From an uncultured Dehalococcoidia bacterium (GTDB lineage Bacteria > Chloroflexota > Dehalococcoidia > Lucifugimonadales > UBA1123): DNA of 64,000 nucleotides. The DNA is taken from positions 655,800-719,799 of the forward strand of contig OY282441.1 of NCBI GenBank assembly GCA_958296105.1. The letters run 5' to 3'. A model generated the notes under the pieces. That model saw nothing but the letters and a program-made list of their open reading frames with translations. It searched no databases and was not told the DNA's origin. Below are positions 49,001 through 56,497 of this stretch, one piece after another (position 1 is the first letter of the stretch; each line of letters opens with the position of its first letter). The translations under genes and the position numbers were made by a program.

Positions 49001-49870
49001 GAGCCTGCATCTTCCATCGGCGCTGACGGCGGCGGCGAGCGATCCATCGGGAGAGGAGCATACGCCGTACATGCCCTTGATGCGGGTTTGCGCCAATGCC
49101 ACGACATCGAACGTGACCGAGTCTAGCAGTCTCACTCCGCCGGCGACGGAGCAGACTAGAAGGCTGCGTCCCGGCGTGGGAGCGACGGAGTTCAAGGCGC
49201 CGTCCGGCATCTGCGCGGAGGCGCTAGGCTCTGACGCGCCGGGCGGGAACCTGAGCAGACGGCCTTCGTAAGTGTGGCAGAACAGATCGCCGTCCGGGAG
49301 AAAGACGCTGCCGACTGCCGCGCTGCCCTTCGCCTCCATCTCGGAGACCAGCTCGCGCGATTCGACATCCCATATCTTGACGACGCCGCCGATTCCAGAA
49401 GCCGCGAGAGTCTCGCCGTCTGCGGAGAAGCTGAGGGAAGTAACGTGGCGCGGATGGGAGCGAAAGACGCGGAACTGCTCGGACTCGCGTTCCCAGATGC
49501 CGACTCTTCCATCGTAAGAGGACACGGCGGCGAACGATCCATCGGGGGAGAACCTGGCCGATGCCAAAGTGTTCCTGAAGCCGGTGAGGGTGTGGAGTGG
49601 CTCGGCGGATTCGTAGCTCCAGACGATGGCGGCGCGGTCGGAAGATGCGGTGATCGCCGTAGAGCCGTCGGGCGATATGGAGATGGCGTTGACGCTCTTT
49701 TCGTGTCCCTCGAACATGCGCAGCGGTTCGAGATCCGGAACGGACCACACCTTCGCCAGCGCGTCCATGCCTGTGGTTGCGATTTCGCCGCCGTCCGGCG
49801 AGAACGTGACGCCCTGCGCGTGGCGGGGGTGTGCCTTGAGATCGTTCAGTGGGCGCAGATGCAATTTCAT
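48983..49870 (-). CDS. WD40-repeat protein
   Basis: This protein of about 295 residues is built of six or seven WD40 blades (for example GVTFSPDGGEIATTGMDALAKVW, AISISPDGSTAITASSDRAAIVW, SLSFSADGETLAASGIGGVVKIW, CRLWSIED at the end). It is predicted to be a single beta-propeller that mediates protein binding. No signal peptide or enzymatic domain is present. The ATG at 49870 is used; a TTG two codons earlier is equally possible. Stand-alone cytoplasmic WD40 proteins have no predictable partner. Confidence 0.88.
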   Translation of the reverse strand: MKLHLRPLNDLKAHPRHAQGVTFSPDGGEIATTGMDALAKVWSVPDLEPLRMFEGHEKSVNAISISPDGSTAITASSDRAAIVWSYESAEPLHTLTGFRNTLASARFSPDGSFAAVSSYDGRVGIWERESEQFRVFRSHPRHVTSLSFSADGETLAASGIGGVVKIWDVESRELVSEMEAKGSAAVGSVFLPDGDLFCHTYEGRLLRFPPGASEPSASAQMPDGALNSVAPTPGRSLLVCSVAGGVRLLDSVTFDVVALAQTRIKGMYGVCSSPDGSLAAAVSADGRCRLWSIED

Positions 49871-49928
49871 CTCCAAGCAAGATTAGCTGACGTGTCGCCA
49901 TTCAATGATACACGACGCTGGGCGGGTG

Positions 49929-50588
49929 TCAGCGGTGTTTTGTGAAGATCGTAACGTTCGGGGCTGGGAATTCGGCGCGCCATCCCATCCACTGCCCTAT
50001 CCAGCGCATGGTGGCGCGGGTGTAGAAGGCGATGTGGGTGGGGTCGCGCTGGTAGCCCCACGCTGGGAACGTGGATCTGTCGTCCAGCATACCGGTCATT
50101 ATTCCGAGCTTGCCCCCCAGACGCAGCGCGCGGTCTATGAGGCGCAGCGTATCTCTTGGCGTTCTGAGATGCTCGATGGTTTCGGTGCAGGTTATGAAGT
50201 GGTAAGAGCGATCCAGCGCCGATGTGTCTGGGAAGAAGTGCAGATCGTACTTCTCGACATCGAAGCCGTCTTCGCGGATCATCTGCGCGAGGGCCGGGCC
50301 GGGGCCGCAGCCGTAGTCGAGGCCGGACGATCCCTCGGGCAGCTGCGGCTGGAGAACGCTCCACAGTCTATCCAAGAACTGGCGGTATCGGACGTCTGCC
50401 GGGTCGTTGTCGTGCAGCAGGTAGCGGTCGATCTCGGCGGCGATGGGCAGATGAAAGCGCGGCGGCACGAATGCCAGATCGCACGTGGCGCACTCGTAGA
50501 ACTCGCGGACGCCGTGCCTGTCGTCCGAGCGATGGAGGAATCGGGGGCGGGAGTCGAGGCACAGGGGGCAGGTCGGGCTGGCGCTCAT
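49929..50588 (-). CDS. Class I SAM-dependent methyltransferase with zinc-ribbon N-terminus
   Basis: This 219-residue protein starts with two CxxC pairs (CPLC, CATC) that probably bind zinc, followed by a class I methyltransferase fold (GLDYGCGPGPALAQM as motif I, TCTETIEHLRTP as motif IV). Similar proteins methylate sugars or natural products, but the substrate is unknown. The ATG at 50588 overlaps the stop of a short upstream ORF (ATGA), suggesting coupled translation. Confidence 0.85.
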   Translation of the reverse strand: MSASPTCPLCLDSRPRFLHRSDDRHGVREFYECATCDLAFVPPRFHLPIAAEIDRYLLHDNDPADVRYRQFLDRLWSVLQPQLPEGSSGLDYGCGPGPALAQMIREDGFDVEKYDLHFFPDTSALDRSYHFITCTETIEHLRTPRDTLRLIDRALRLGGKLGIMTGMLDDRSTFPAWGYQRDPTHIAFYTRATMRWIGQWMGWRAEFPAPNVTIFTKHR

Positions 50589-50779
50589 ATCCACACACTC
50601 ACGGGCGCGGGGAGGTCGTCCGGGGGTTCGTATACAGTGATGCGGCGCGCGTACAGGTCGGCGATGGAGTCGCTCGGATCGAGAACGTTCACGCCGTCCA
50701 GCGCCATGCCGTCTGCCATAGGCTGCCACCATCCCCAAGAGTCTGCGCCAGATGGTAACAGTGTTTCGGAAAATTGCAA
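50585..50779 (-). CDS. Short ORF coupled to the methyltransferase
   Basis: This is a frame of 64 codons from TTG 50779, or 44 codons from ATG 50719. It ends VYEPPDDLPAPVSVWI and overlaps the methyltransferase start. The ATG version (MADGMALDGVNVLDPSDS) looks more plausible because the TTG lies close to possible promoter sequence. No family is recognised. The overlap is the main argument that it is translated. Confidence 0.4.
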   Translation of the reverse strand: MQFSETLLPSGADSWGWWQPMADGMALDGVNVLDPSDSIADLYARRITVYEPPDDLPAPVSVWI

Positions 50780-50946
50780 AAGCGCGGCTTAGAGGGATCC
50801 TGTTACGGTTTTGCGAGCAGATTCAATTGCAGCCGTCGTTCGACATGCGGACGCCCAAAATGGGGGGCGAAAACGAGTGAGCGGCGAGGTTCGCTCCAGA
50901 CTGGGCTTTTGGCGGCGTATGGGGATCTTTGCAAGCTGCCGAAGGT

Positions 50947-50975
50947 TTGACTGCCTTTTTCCGCTCGGTTACAGT
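50947..50975 (+). promoter_or_regulatory. Promoter of the DinB-LLM operon
   Basis: TTGACT (50947-50952), a 17-base spacer and TACAGT (50970-50975) lie 50 bases before the DinB start. A second TACAGT follows 15 bases later, within an imperfect direct repeat (GGTTACAGTCTC, GGCTACAGTCTC). The rest of 50780-50946 shows no gene. Confidence 0.55.
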
Positions 50976-51025
50976 CTCGGTTGGCTACAGTCTCGGAGAG
51001 TCTGATTTCATGGAGGTAAGAGGGC

Positions 51026-51550
51026 ATGGCCACACAGGACGAGGAGGCGCGGCGAGTCAGGTCTTACTTGCAGTCGCAGGGTGAGAGGTACACGTTCGCC
51101 GAGCTTTGGACGCGGCTGATCAGGGCGAGGGTATCGCTGATGGACGCGGCGGAGGGGGTGACTCAGGAGCAGGCGGATTTCAGGTTCGCGCCCGACGAGT
51201 GGAGCATCTCGGAGGTGCTGCATCATCTGGTTACCAGCTCTGGAAGGGTCGCCGAGCTGGTGGAGGGGCTTTCTCGCGGTGAGTCCGTCGAGTCTGGAAG
51301 GATAGACCCGCCGCGCGAGGAGACGAGTCTGAGTATAGACGAGCTGCGGGCGCGGCTGCGGGACGACTCGATTTCGTGGTCGGCGCTGACGGAGCGGCTC
51401 TCCCCCGCTCCCGCCACCACGCCGACGGCGGCGCACTCGTTCTTCGGCGAGCTTCACGCGCGGGCGTGGTATCTGTTCCAGCGGGTTCACGACCTGGATC
51501 ACGCGGGGCAGATCGCCAAGAACAAGGCGGCGGATGGGTACCCGGAGTGA
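51026..51550 (+). CDS. DinB-superfamily protein
   Basis: This 174-residue four-helix-bundle protein is of the DinB/YfiT type, with probable metal ligands in EVLHHLV and HARAWYLFQRVHDLDHAGQI. Members include thiol-transferases (mycothiol, bacillithiol) and stress-induced proteins. The exact function is not predictable. GGAGGTAAGAGGGC precedes the ATG. Its stop overlaps a GTG in the frame of the next LLM enzyme, so the two are probably co-expressed. Confidence 0.85.
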   Translation: MATQDEEARRVRSYLQSQGERYTFAELWTRLIRARVSLMDAAEGVTQEQADFRFAPDEWSISEVLHHLVTSSGRVAELVEGLSRGESVESGRIDPPREETSLSIDELRARLRDDSISWSALTERLSPAPATTPTAAHSFFGELHARAWYLFQRVHDLDHAGQIAKNKAADGYPE

Positions 51551-51570
51551 GTGAAGAGGAGCGCGCGCAG

Positions 51571-52611
51571 ATGAAGATTGCGGTGAATGTCAGCTCGGAC
51601 GCGGATGGCGGCTGGGAGAGCGCGGCGGCGTTCGCGCTGGAGGCGGAGCGGCTGGGGGCGGAGTCGATCTGGTCAGGGGAATCTTGGGGGTTCGACGCCA
51701 TAACGCCGCTGGCGTATCTGTCGGCGCGGACGCGGCGAATCGGGCTGGGGACGGGGATCGTGCAGCTTGGGAGCAGGTCGCCGGCGAACCTCGCCATGGC
51801 TGCGATGTCTATGCAGTCGCTGTCCGGCGGGCGGTTTCGGCTCGGGCTGGGGGCGAGCGGGCCGCAGGTCGTGGAGGGATGGCACGGCGTCCCGTTCTCG
51901 CGTCCGATACAGCGCACGCGGGAGATGATCGAGATAGTGCGGCTGGCGACTGCGGGCGAGCGGCTGTCCTACGATGGGGAGGTGTACCGCCTTCCCCTGC
52001 CAGATGGCGAAGGGAGGGCGATAAGGTCGAGCGCGGAAGCTGTCCACGTGCCGATATACGTTGCCGCGCTGGGGCCGCGCAACCTGGAGCTGACCGGGGA
52101 GCTGGCGGACGGGTGGATCGGCGGGTCGTTCATCCCGGAGACGGGCGAGGCGTTCCTGAAGCATCTGAGGGCAGGGGCCGAGCGCGCGGGGCGGTCGCTC
52201 GACGATCTGGACTTGCAGATACCGCTCTCGGCGGAGCTCACGGACGACGTGGAGGAGGCGGGCAAGCGGCACGCGCGAGGGTACGCCTTCACGTTCGGGG
52301 CGATGGGGTCGCTCAGGAACAACTTCTACAAGAACGCATTCGCAAGGCAGGGCTTCGCCGAGGAGGTGGACGAGGTTCAGCGTCTGTGGATGGACAGGGA
52401 GCGCGACAAGGCGCGCGACGCGGTTCCGGTGGAGCTGGCGATGAAAGCCAACCTGATCGGCACTCCCTCGATGATTTCGGAGAGGCTGAGGGTCTACCGC
52501 CAAGCCGGGATCACCACGCTTCGGCTGGGGCTGGCAGGGGCGAACAACGGCGAGAGGCTGGACACGCTGGGGCGAGTGATGGATTTGGCAAAGGGACTGG
52601 ATCAGGCTTAG
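51571..52611 (+). CDS. LLM-class F420-dependent oxidoreductase
   Basis: This luciferase-like TIM-barrel enzyme of 346 residues starts MKIAVNVSSDADGGWESAAAF. It has RRIGLGTGIVQLGSRSPANLAMAAMSMQSLSGGRFRLGLGASGPQVVEGWHG and IGTPSMISERLRVYRQAGITTLRLGL, closely matching F420-dependent LLM families. cofC and cofD elsewhere in the window show that the cell makes F420. The ATG at 51571 has AGAGGAG nine bases upstream; GTG 51547 is an in-frame alternative that overlaps the DinB stop. Confidence 0.9.
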   Translation: MKIAVNVSSDADGGWESAAAFALEAERLGAESIWSGESWGFDAITPLAYLSARTRRIGLGTGIVQLGSRSPANLAMAAMSMQSLSGGRFRLGLGASGPQVVEGWHGVPFSRPIQRTREMIEIVRLATAGERLSYDGEVYRLPLPDGEGRAIRSSAEAVHVPIYVAALGPRNLELTGELADGWIGGSFIPETGEAFLKHLRAGAERAGRSLDDLDLQIPLSAELTDDVEEAGKRHARGYAFTFGAMGSLRNNFYKNAFARQGFAEEVDEVQRLWMDRERDKARDAVPVELAMKANLIGTPSMISERLRVYRQAGITTLRLGLAGANNGERLDTLGRVMDLAKGLDQA

Positions 52612-52748
52612 AATCAGGTGAGAGGAGATGGGAGACGCGGGCTTGCAAGCCCCGAACCGGGGCATTTCGCTACTCTCCGTAGTCGGACGATGGGCGTCCA
52701 TTCCAAAGCAGCTCGGACACGGCGCAGGAAACCAGAGGGAGGCGCGCA

Positions 52749-53498
52749 ATGTACGCGAGGGAGAAGCTCAAGTCGGCGAAGACGCGCAGGCGGTACACGA
52801 AGCTGCCCGACCCGCCAGATCCTACAGATATGACGCAGCACAAGTACATAACCGAAATCGACACCATCCTCAGAACGCGGTACGGGGGACGCGCGGACGT
52901 GTACATAGATGGGCAGGGCTATCTGTGCTATCGCACCACCGAGCTCATGTTCGCGCCGGACTGCATAATCTCCTTTGGCGTGGACGCCGAGGCGCTCGAA
53001 GATGCCAACGGATACGCCATAAGTGAGGTGGGAAAGCCGCCGGACTTCGTGCTGGAAGTGGCGTCTCCATCCACAGGCAGGCGCGACTACACCGAGAAGC
53101 GCGTGGGATACGAGGGGCTGCTCGTGGGCGAATACTGGCGCTTCGACAACACGGGCGGCGAGTACCACGACCGCGCGCTGGCAGGCGATCTGCTGGTGGA
53201 CGGCAGATACGTCGACATAGAGCTGCACGTGGAGGCGGACGGGATGATCTGGGGACACAGCCCGGCGCTGGGACTCGATCTGTGCTGGGACGACGGGCGT
53301 CTGCGCTTCTACGACCCGGTGGCTGGAGAGTACCTGCGCAGCCATTCGGAAGCGGAGGCGGAGCGCATCGCAGCGGAAGCGGAGCGCGACTCGGCCGAAG
53401 CCAGAGCGGGCGTGGCAGAAGCCAGGGCGACTGTGGCGGAGGCGGAAGTCCGCCGGCTTCGGGAGATGCTGCTCAGGCTCGAAGGAGGGGACGGCTAA
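52749..53498 (+). CDS. Uma2-family PD-(D/E)XK protein, copy 1 of 4
   Basis: This 249-residue protein has a Uma2 domain (PF05685, restriction-endonuclease-like fold), with PDC at 70-72, Glu103 in DFVLEVAS, and Lys117 in RRDYTEKRVGYEGL. A C-terminal coiled coil of Ala/Glu/Arg heptads ends RLREMLLRLEGGDG. Uma2 proteins are expanded in cyanobacteria and Chloroflexota, and their function is unknown despite the nuclease-like fold. It has the shortest tail linker type (ATVAEAEVRRL). The leader GAGGGAGGCGCGCA is shared by all copies. Confidence 0.85.
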   Translation: MYAREKLKSAKTRRRYTKLPDPPDPTDMTQHKYITEIDTILRTRYGGRADVYIDGQGYLCYRTTELMFAPDCIISFGVDAEALEDANGYAISEVGKPPDFVLEVASPSTGRRDYTEKRVGYEGLLVGEYWRFDNTGGEYHDRALAGDLLVDGRYVDIELHVEADGMIWGHSPALGLDLCWDDGRLRFYDPVAGEYLRSHSEAEAERIAAEAERDSAEARAGVAEARATVAEAEVRRLREMLLRLEGGDG

Positions 53499-53590
53499 GC
53501 GTCGTCCGAACCCTGAAGTCGGGCGCGGACCTGCCGCATCTCGCGCAGGTCGGCGAGCATACGGCGCAGGAAATCAAAGGGAGACGCGCA

Positions 53591-54385
53591 ATGTACGCGA
53601 GGGAGAAGATCAAGACGGCGAAGACGCGCAGGCGGTACACGCTGCTGCCCGACCCGCCAGATCCTACAGATATGACACAGCACAAGTACATAACCGAAAT
53701 CGACACCATCCTCAGAACGCGGTACGGGGGACGCGCGGACGTGTACATAGATGGGCAGGGCTATCTGTGCTACCGCACCACCGAGCTCATGTTCGCGCCT
53801 GACTGCATAATCTCCTTTGGCGTGGACGCCGAGGCGCTCGAAGATGCCAACGGATACACCATAAGCGAGGTGGGGAAGCCGCCGGACTTCGTGCTGGAAG
53901 TGGCGTCTCAGTCCACAGGCAGGCGCGACTACACCGAGAAGCGCGTGGGCTACGAGAGGCTGCTCGTGGGCGAATACTGGCGCTTCGACAACACGGGCGG
54001 CGAGTACCACGACCGCGCGCTGGCAGGCGATCTGCTGGTGGACGGCAGATACGTCGACATAGAGCTGCACGTGGAGGCGGACGGGATGATCTGGGGACAC
54101 AGTCCAGCGCTGGGGCTGGACCTGTGCTGGGACAACGGGCGTCTGCGCTTCTACGACCCGGTGGCTGGAGAGTACCTGCGCAGCCATTCGGAAGCGGAGG
54201 CGGAGCGCATCGCAGCGGAAGCGGAGCGCGCCTCGGCGGAAGCCAGAGCAGGGGTGGCAGAAGCCAGAGTGGGCGTGGCGGAGCATTGGCTGGCAACGGA
54301 GCGGCAAGCCAGAGAAGCGGCGGAGGCGGAAGTCCGACGGCTTCGGGAGATGCTGCTCAGGCTCGAAAGAGGGGACGACGGCTAA
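53591..54385 (+). CDS. Uma2-family PD-(D/E)XK protein, copy 2 of 4
   Basis: This copy (264 residues) is nearly identical to its sisters in the Uma2 core, with Q for P in EVASQSTGRRDYTEK and R for G in VGYERLLV, both shared with copy 3. The coiled-coil tail is longer (extra GVAEARVGVAEHWLATERQA units) and ends LERGDDG. The core PD, Glu103 and Lys117 residues are intact. A reading frame opens upstream through the CcmI-like tail fragment, but the conserved ATG with its GGAG-type leader marks the start. Confidence 0.85.
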   Translation: MYAREKIKTAKTRRRYTLLPDPPDPTDMTQHKYITEIDTILRTRYGGRADVYIDGQGYLCYRTTELMFAPDCIISFGVDAEALEDANGYTISEVGKPPDFVLEVASQSTGRRDYTEKRVGYERLLVGEYWRFDNTGGEYHDRALAGDLLVDGRYVDIELHVEADGMIWGHSPALGLDLCWDNGRLRFYDPVAGEYLRSHSEAEAERIAAEAERASAEARAGVAEARVGVAEHWLATERQAREAAEAEVRRLREMLLRLERGDDG

Positions 54386-54480
54386 GCGTCGTCCGAACCC
54401 TGAAGTCGGGCGCGAACCTGCCGCATCTCTTCGCGCAGGTCGGCGAGCATACGGCGCAGGAAACCAGAGGGAGGCGCGCA

Positions 54481-55230
54481 ATGTACACGAGGGAGAAGAT
54501 CAAGACGGCGAAGACGCGCAGGCGGTACACGCTGCTGCCCGACCCGCCAGATCCTACAGATATGACGCAGCACAAGTACATAACCGAAATCGACACCATC
54601 CTCAGAACGCGGTACGGAGGACGCGCGGACGTGTACATAGACGGGCAGGGCTATCTGTGCTACCGCACCACCGAGCTCATGTTCGCGCCGGACTGCATAA
54701 TCTCCTTTGGCGTGGACGCCGAGGCGCTCGAAGATGCCAACGGATACACCATAAGCGAGGTGGGGAAGCCGCCGGACTTCGTGCTGGAAGTGGCATCTCA
54801 ATCCACAGGCAGGCGCGACTACACCGAGAAGCGCGTGGGCTACGAGAGGCTGCTCGTGGGTGAATACTGGCGCTTCGACAACACGGGCGGCGAGTACCAC
54901 GACCGCGCGCTGGCAGGCGATCTGCTGGTGGACGGCAGATACGTCGACATAGAGCTGCATGTGGAGGCGGACGGGATGATCTGGGGACACAGTCCGGCGC
55001 TGGGACTCGATCTGTGCTGGGACGACGGGCGTCTGCGCTTCTACGACCCGGTGGCTGGAGAGTATCTGCGCAGTCATTCGGAAGCGGAAGCGGAGCGCGC
55101 CTCGGCGGAAGTCAGGGCGGGCGTGGCAGAGCATTGGCTGGCAGCGGAGCGGCAAGCCAGAGAAGCGGCGGAGGCGGAAGTCCGACGGCTTCGGGAGATG
55201 CTGCTCAGGCTCGAAGGAGGGGACGGCTAA
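54481..55230 (+). CDS. Uma2-family PD-(D/E)XK protein, copy 3 of 4
   Basis: This 249-residue copy starts MYTREKIKTAKTRRRY. Core catalytic-type residues are conserved. The tail has lost the ERIAAEA heptads (AEAERASAEVRAGVAEHWLA), so its length equals copy 1 by a different combination of units. It shares the Q and R substitutions with copy 2, suggesting that these two are each other's closest relatives or have exchanged sequence. Confidence 0.85.
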   Translation: MYTREKIKTAKTRRRYTLLPDPPDPTDMTQHKYITEIDTILRTRYGGRADVYIDGQGYLCYRTTELMFAPDCIISFGVDAEALEDANGYTISEVGKPPDFVLEVASQSTGRRDYTEKRVGYERLLVGEYWRFDNTGGEYHDRALAGDLLVDGRYVDIELHVEADGMIWGHSPALGLDLCWDDGRLRFYDPVAGEYLRSHSEAEAERASAEVRAGVAEHWLAAERQAREAAEAEVRRLREMLLRLEGGDG

Positions 55231-55325
55231 GCGTCGTCCGAACCCTGAAGTCGGGCGCGGACCTGCCGCATCTCTTCGCGCAGGTCGGCGAGCATACGGC
55301 GCAGGAAACCAGAGGGAGGCGCGCA

Positions 55326-56138
55326 ATGTACGCGAGGGAGAAGATCAAGTCGGCGAAGACGCGCAGGCGGTACACGCTGCTGCCCGACCCGCCAGACCCT
55401 ACAGATATGACGCAGCACAAGTACATAACCGAAATCGACACCATCCTCAGAACACGGTACGGAGGACGCGCGGACGTGTACATAGATGGGCAGGGCTATC
55501 TGTGCTATCGCACCACCGAGCTCATGTTCGCGCCGGACTGCATAATCTCCTTTGGCGTGGACGCCGAGGCGCTCGAAGATGCCAACGGATACACCATAAG
55601 CGAGGTGGGGAAGCCGCCGGACTTCGTGCTGGAAGTGGCGTCTCCATCCACAGGCAGGCGCGACTATACCGAGAAGCGCGTGGGATACGAGGGGCTGCTC
55701 GTGGGCGAATACTGGCGCTTCGACAACACGGGCGGCGAGTACCACGACCGCGCGCTGGCAGGCGATCTGCTGGTGGACGGCAGATACGTCGATATAGAGC
55801 TGCACGTGGAGGCGGACGGGATGATCTGGGGACACAGTCCGGCGCTGGGACTCGATCTGTGCTGGGACGACGGGCGTCTGCGCTTCTACGACCCGGTGGC
55901 TGGAGAGTACCTGCGCAGCCATTCGGAAGCGGAAGCGGAGCGCATCGCAGCGGAAGCGGAGCGCATCGCAGCGGAAGCGGAGCGCGACTCGGCGGAAGCC
56001 AGAGCAGGCGTGGCAGAAGCCAGGGCGGGCGTGGCGGAGTATGGGCTGGCAGCGGAGCGGCAAGCCAGAGAAGCGGCGGAGGCGGAAGTCCGACGGCTCC
56101 GGGAGATGCTGCTCAGGCTCGAAGGAGGGGACGGCTAA
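55326..56138 (+). CDS. Uma2-family PD-(D/E)XK protein, copy 4 of 4
   Basis: At 270 residues this is the longest copy. It has two ERIAAEA heptads and two EARAGVA units before the common end RLREMLLRLEGGDG. The core matches copy 1 (P and G at the two diagnostic positions). Its 3' end meets the 3' end of the convergent CcmI-like gene, which overlaps it by four bases. This arrangement is the source of the tail fragment carried by the other copies. Confidence 0.85.
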   Translation: MYAREKIKSAKTRRRYTLLPDPPDPTDMTQHKYITEIDTILRTRYGGRADVYIDGQGYLCYRTTELMFAPDCIISFGVDAEALEDANGYTISEVGKPPDFVLEVASPSTGRRDYTEKRVGYEGLLVGEYWRFDNTGGEYHDRALAGDLLVDGRYVDIELHVEADGMIWGHSPALGLDLCWDDGRLRFYDPVAGEYLRSHSEAEAERIAAEAERIAAEAERDSAEARAGVAEARAGVAEYGLAAERQAREAAEAEVRRLREMLLRLEGGDG

Positions 56139-56491
56139 GCGTCGTCCGAACCCTGAAGTCGGGCGCGGACCTGCCGTATCTCTTCGCGCAGGTCGGCGAG
56201 CATACGGCGCTCCTCATCGGGCGCAAGCTCCATGTCGCGCATGACCTGTGCGGCCTCGGACATGAGCTGGCGGCGGACGGCGCGGTAGTCGTCTTCGGTC
56301 TGGTTTCCGAGTATGCGGTCCAGCTCCGCGCTGGATAGGCCGGCGACGGCGGACTCCCAGCGTCTCATCAGGTCTGCCTGCGGAGCGCCCTCGTCGTACT
56401 CGAACTCGTCGCGGCGCAGACGCGCTACGAACGGCCACAGGATGAACACGGCGGGGACGAGGGTCAGCAGTATGGCTGCGAAGACGAGCAT
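56135..56491 (-). CDS. CcmI-like cytochrome c biogenesis protein
   Basis: This 118-residue protein has an N-terminal membrane helix (MLVFAAILLTLVPAVFILWPF) and a cytoplasmic/periplasmic helical part (LDRILGNQTEDDYRAVRRQLMSEAAQVMRDME). It resembles the first domain of CcmI. It lies six bases downstream of ccmF on the same strand, supporting a role in heme delivery to apocytochromes. The full-length CcmI TPR domain is missing, as in many short homologues. Its last 24 codons are the segment duplicated in the Uma2 array. Confidence 0.75.
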   Translation of the reverse strand: MLVFAAILLTLVPAVFILWPFVARLRRDEFEYDEGAPQADLMRRWESAVAGLSSAELDRILGNQTEDDYRAVRRQLMSEAAQVMRDMELAPDEERRMLADLREEIRQVRARLQGSDDA

Positions 56492-56497
56492 AGAGAG

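Larger units (their letters stand above)
52719..56210. repeat. Tandem amplification of Uma2 gene plus neighbour's 3' end, bounded by ACGGCGC
   Basis: Four units begin at ACGGCGC in 52719, 53561, 54451 and 55296 and close at 56204 (lengths 842, 890, 845, 908). Each contains a leader, a Uma2 gene, and about 73 bases identical in content to the 3' end of the CcmI-like gene. Only the last copy of that tail belongs to an intact CcmI-like gene. Unit lengths differ mainly in the coiled-coil coding part. Confidence 0.9.
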
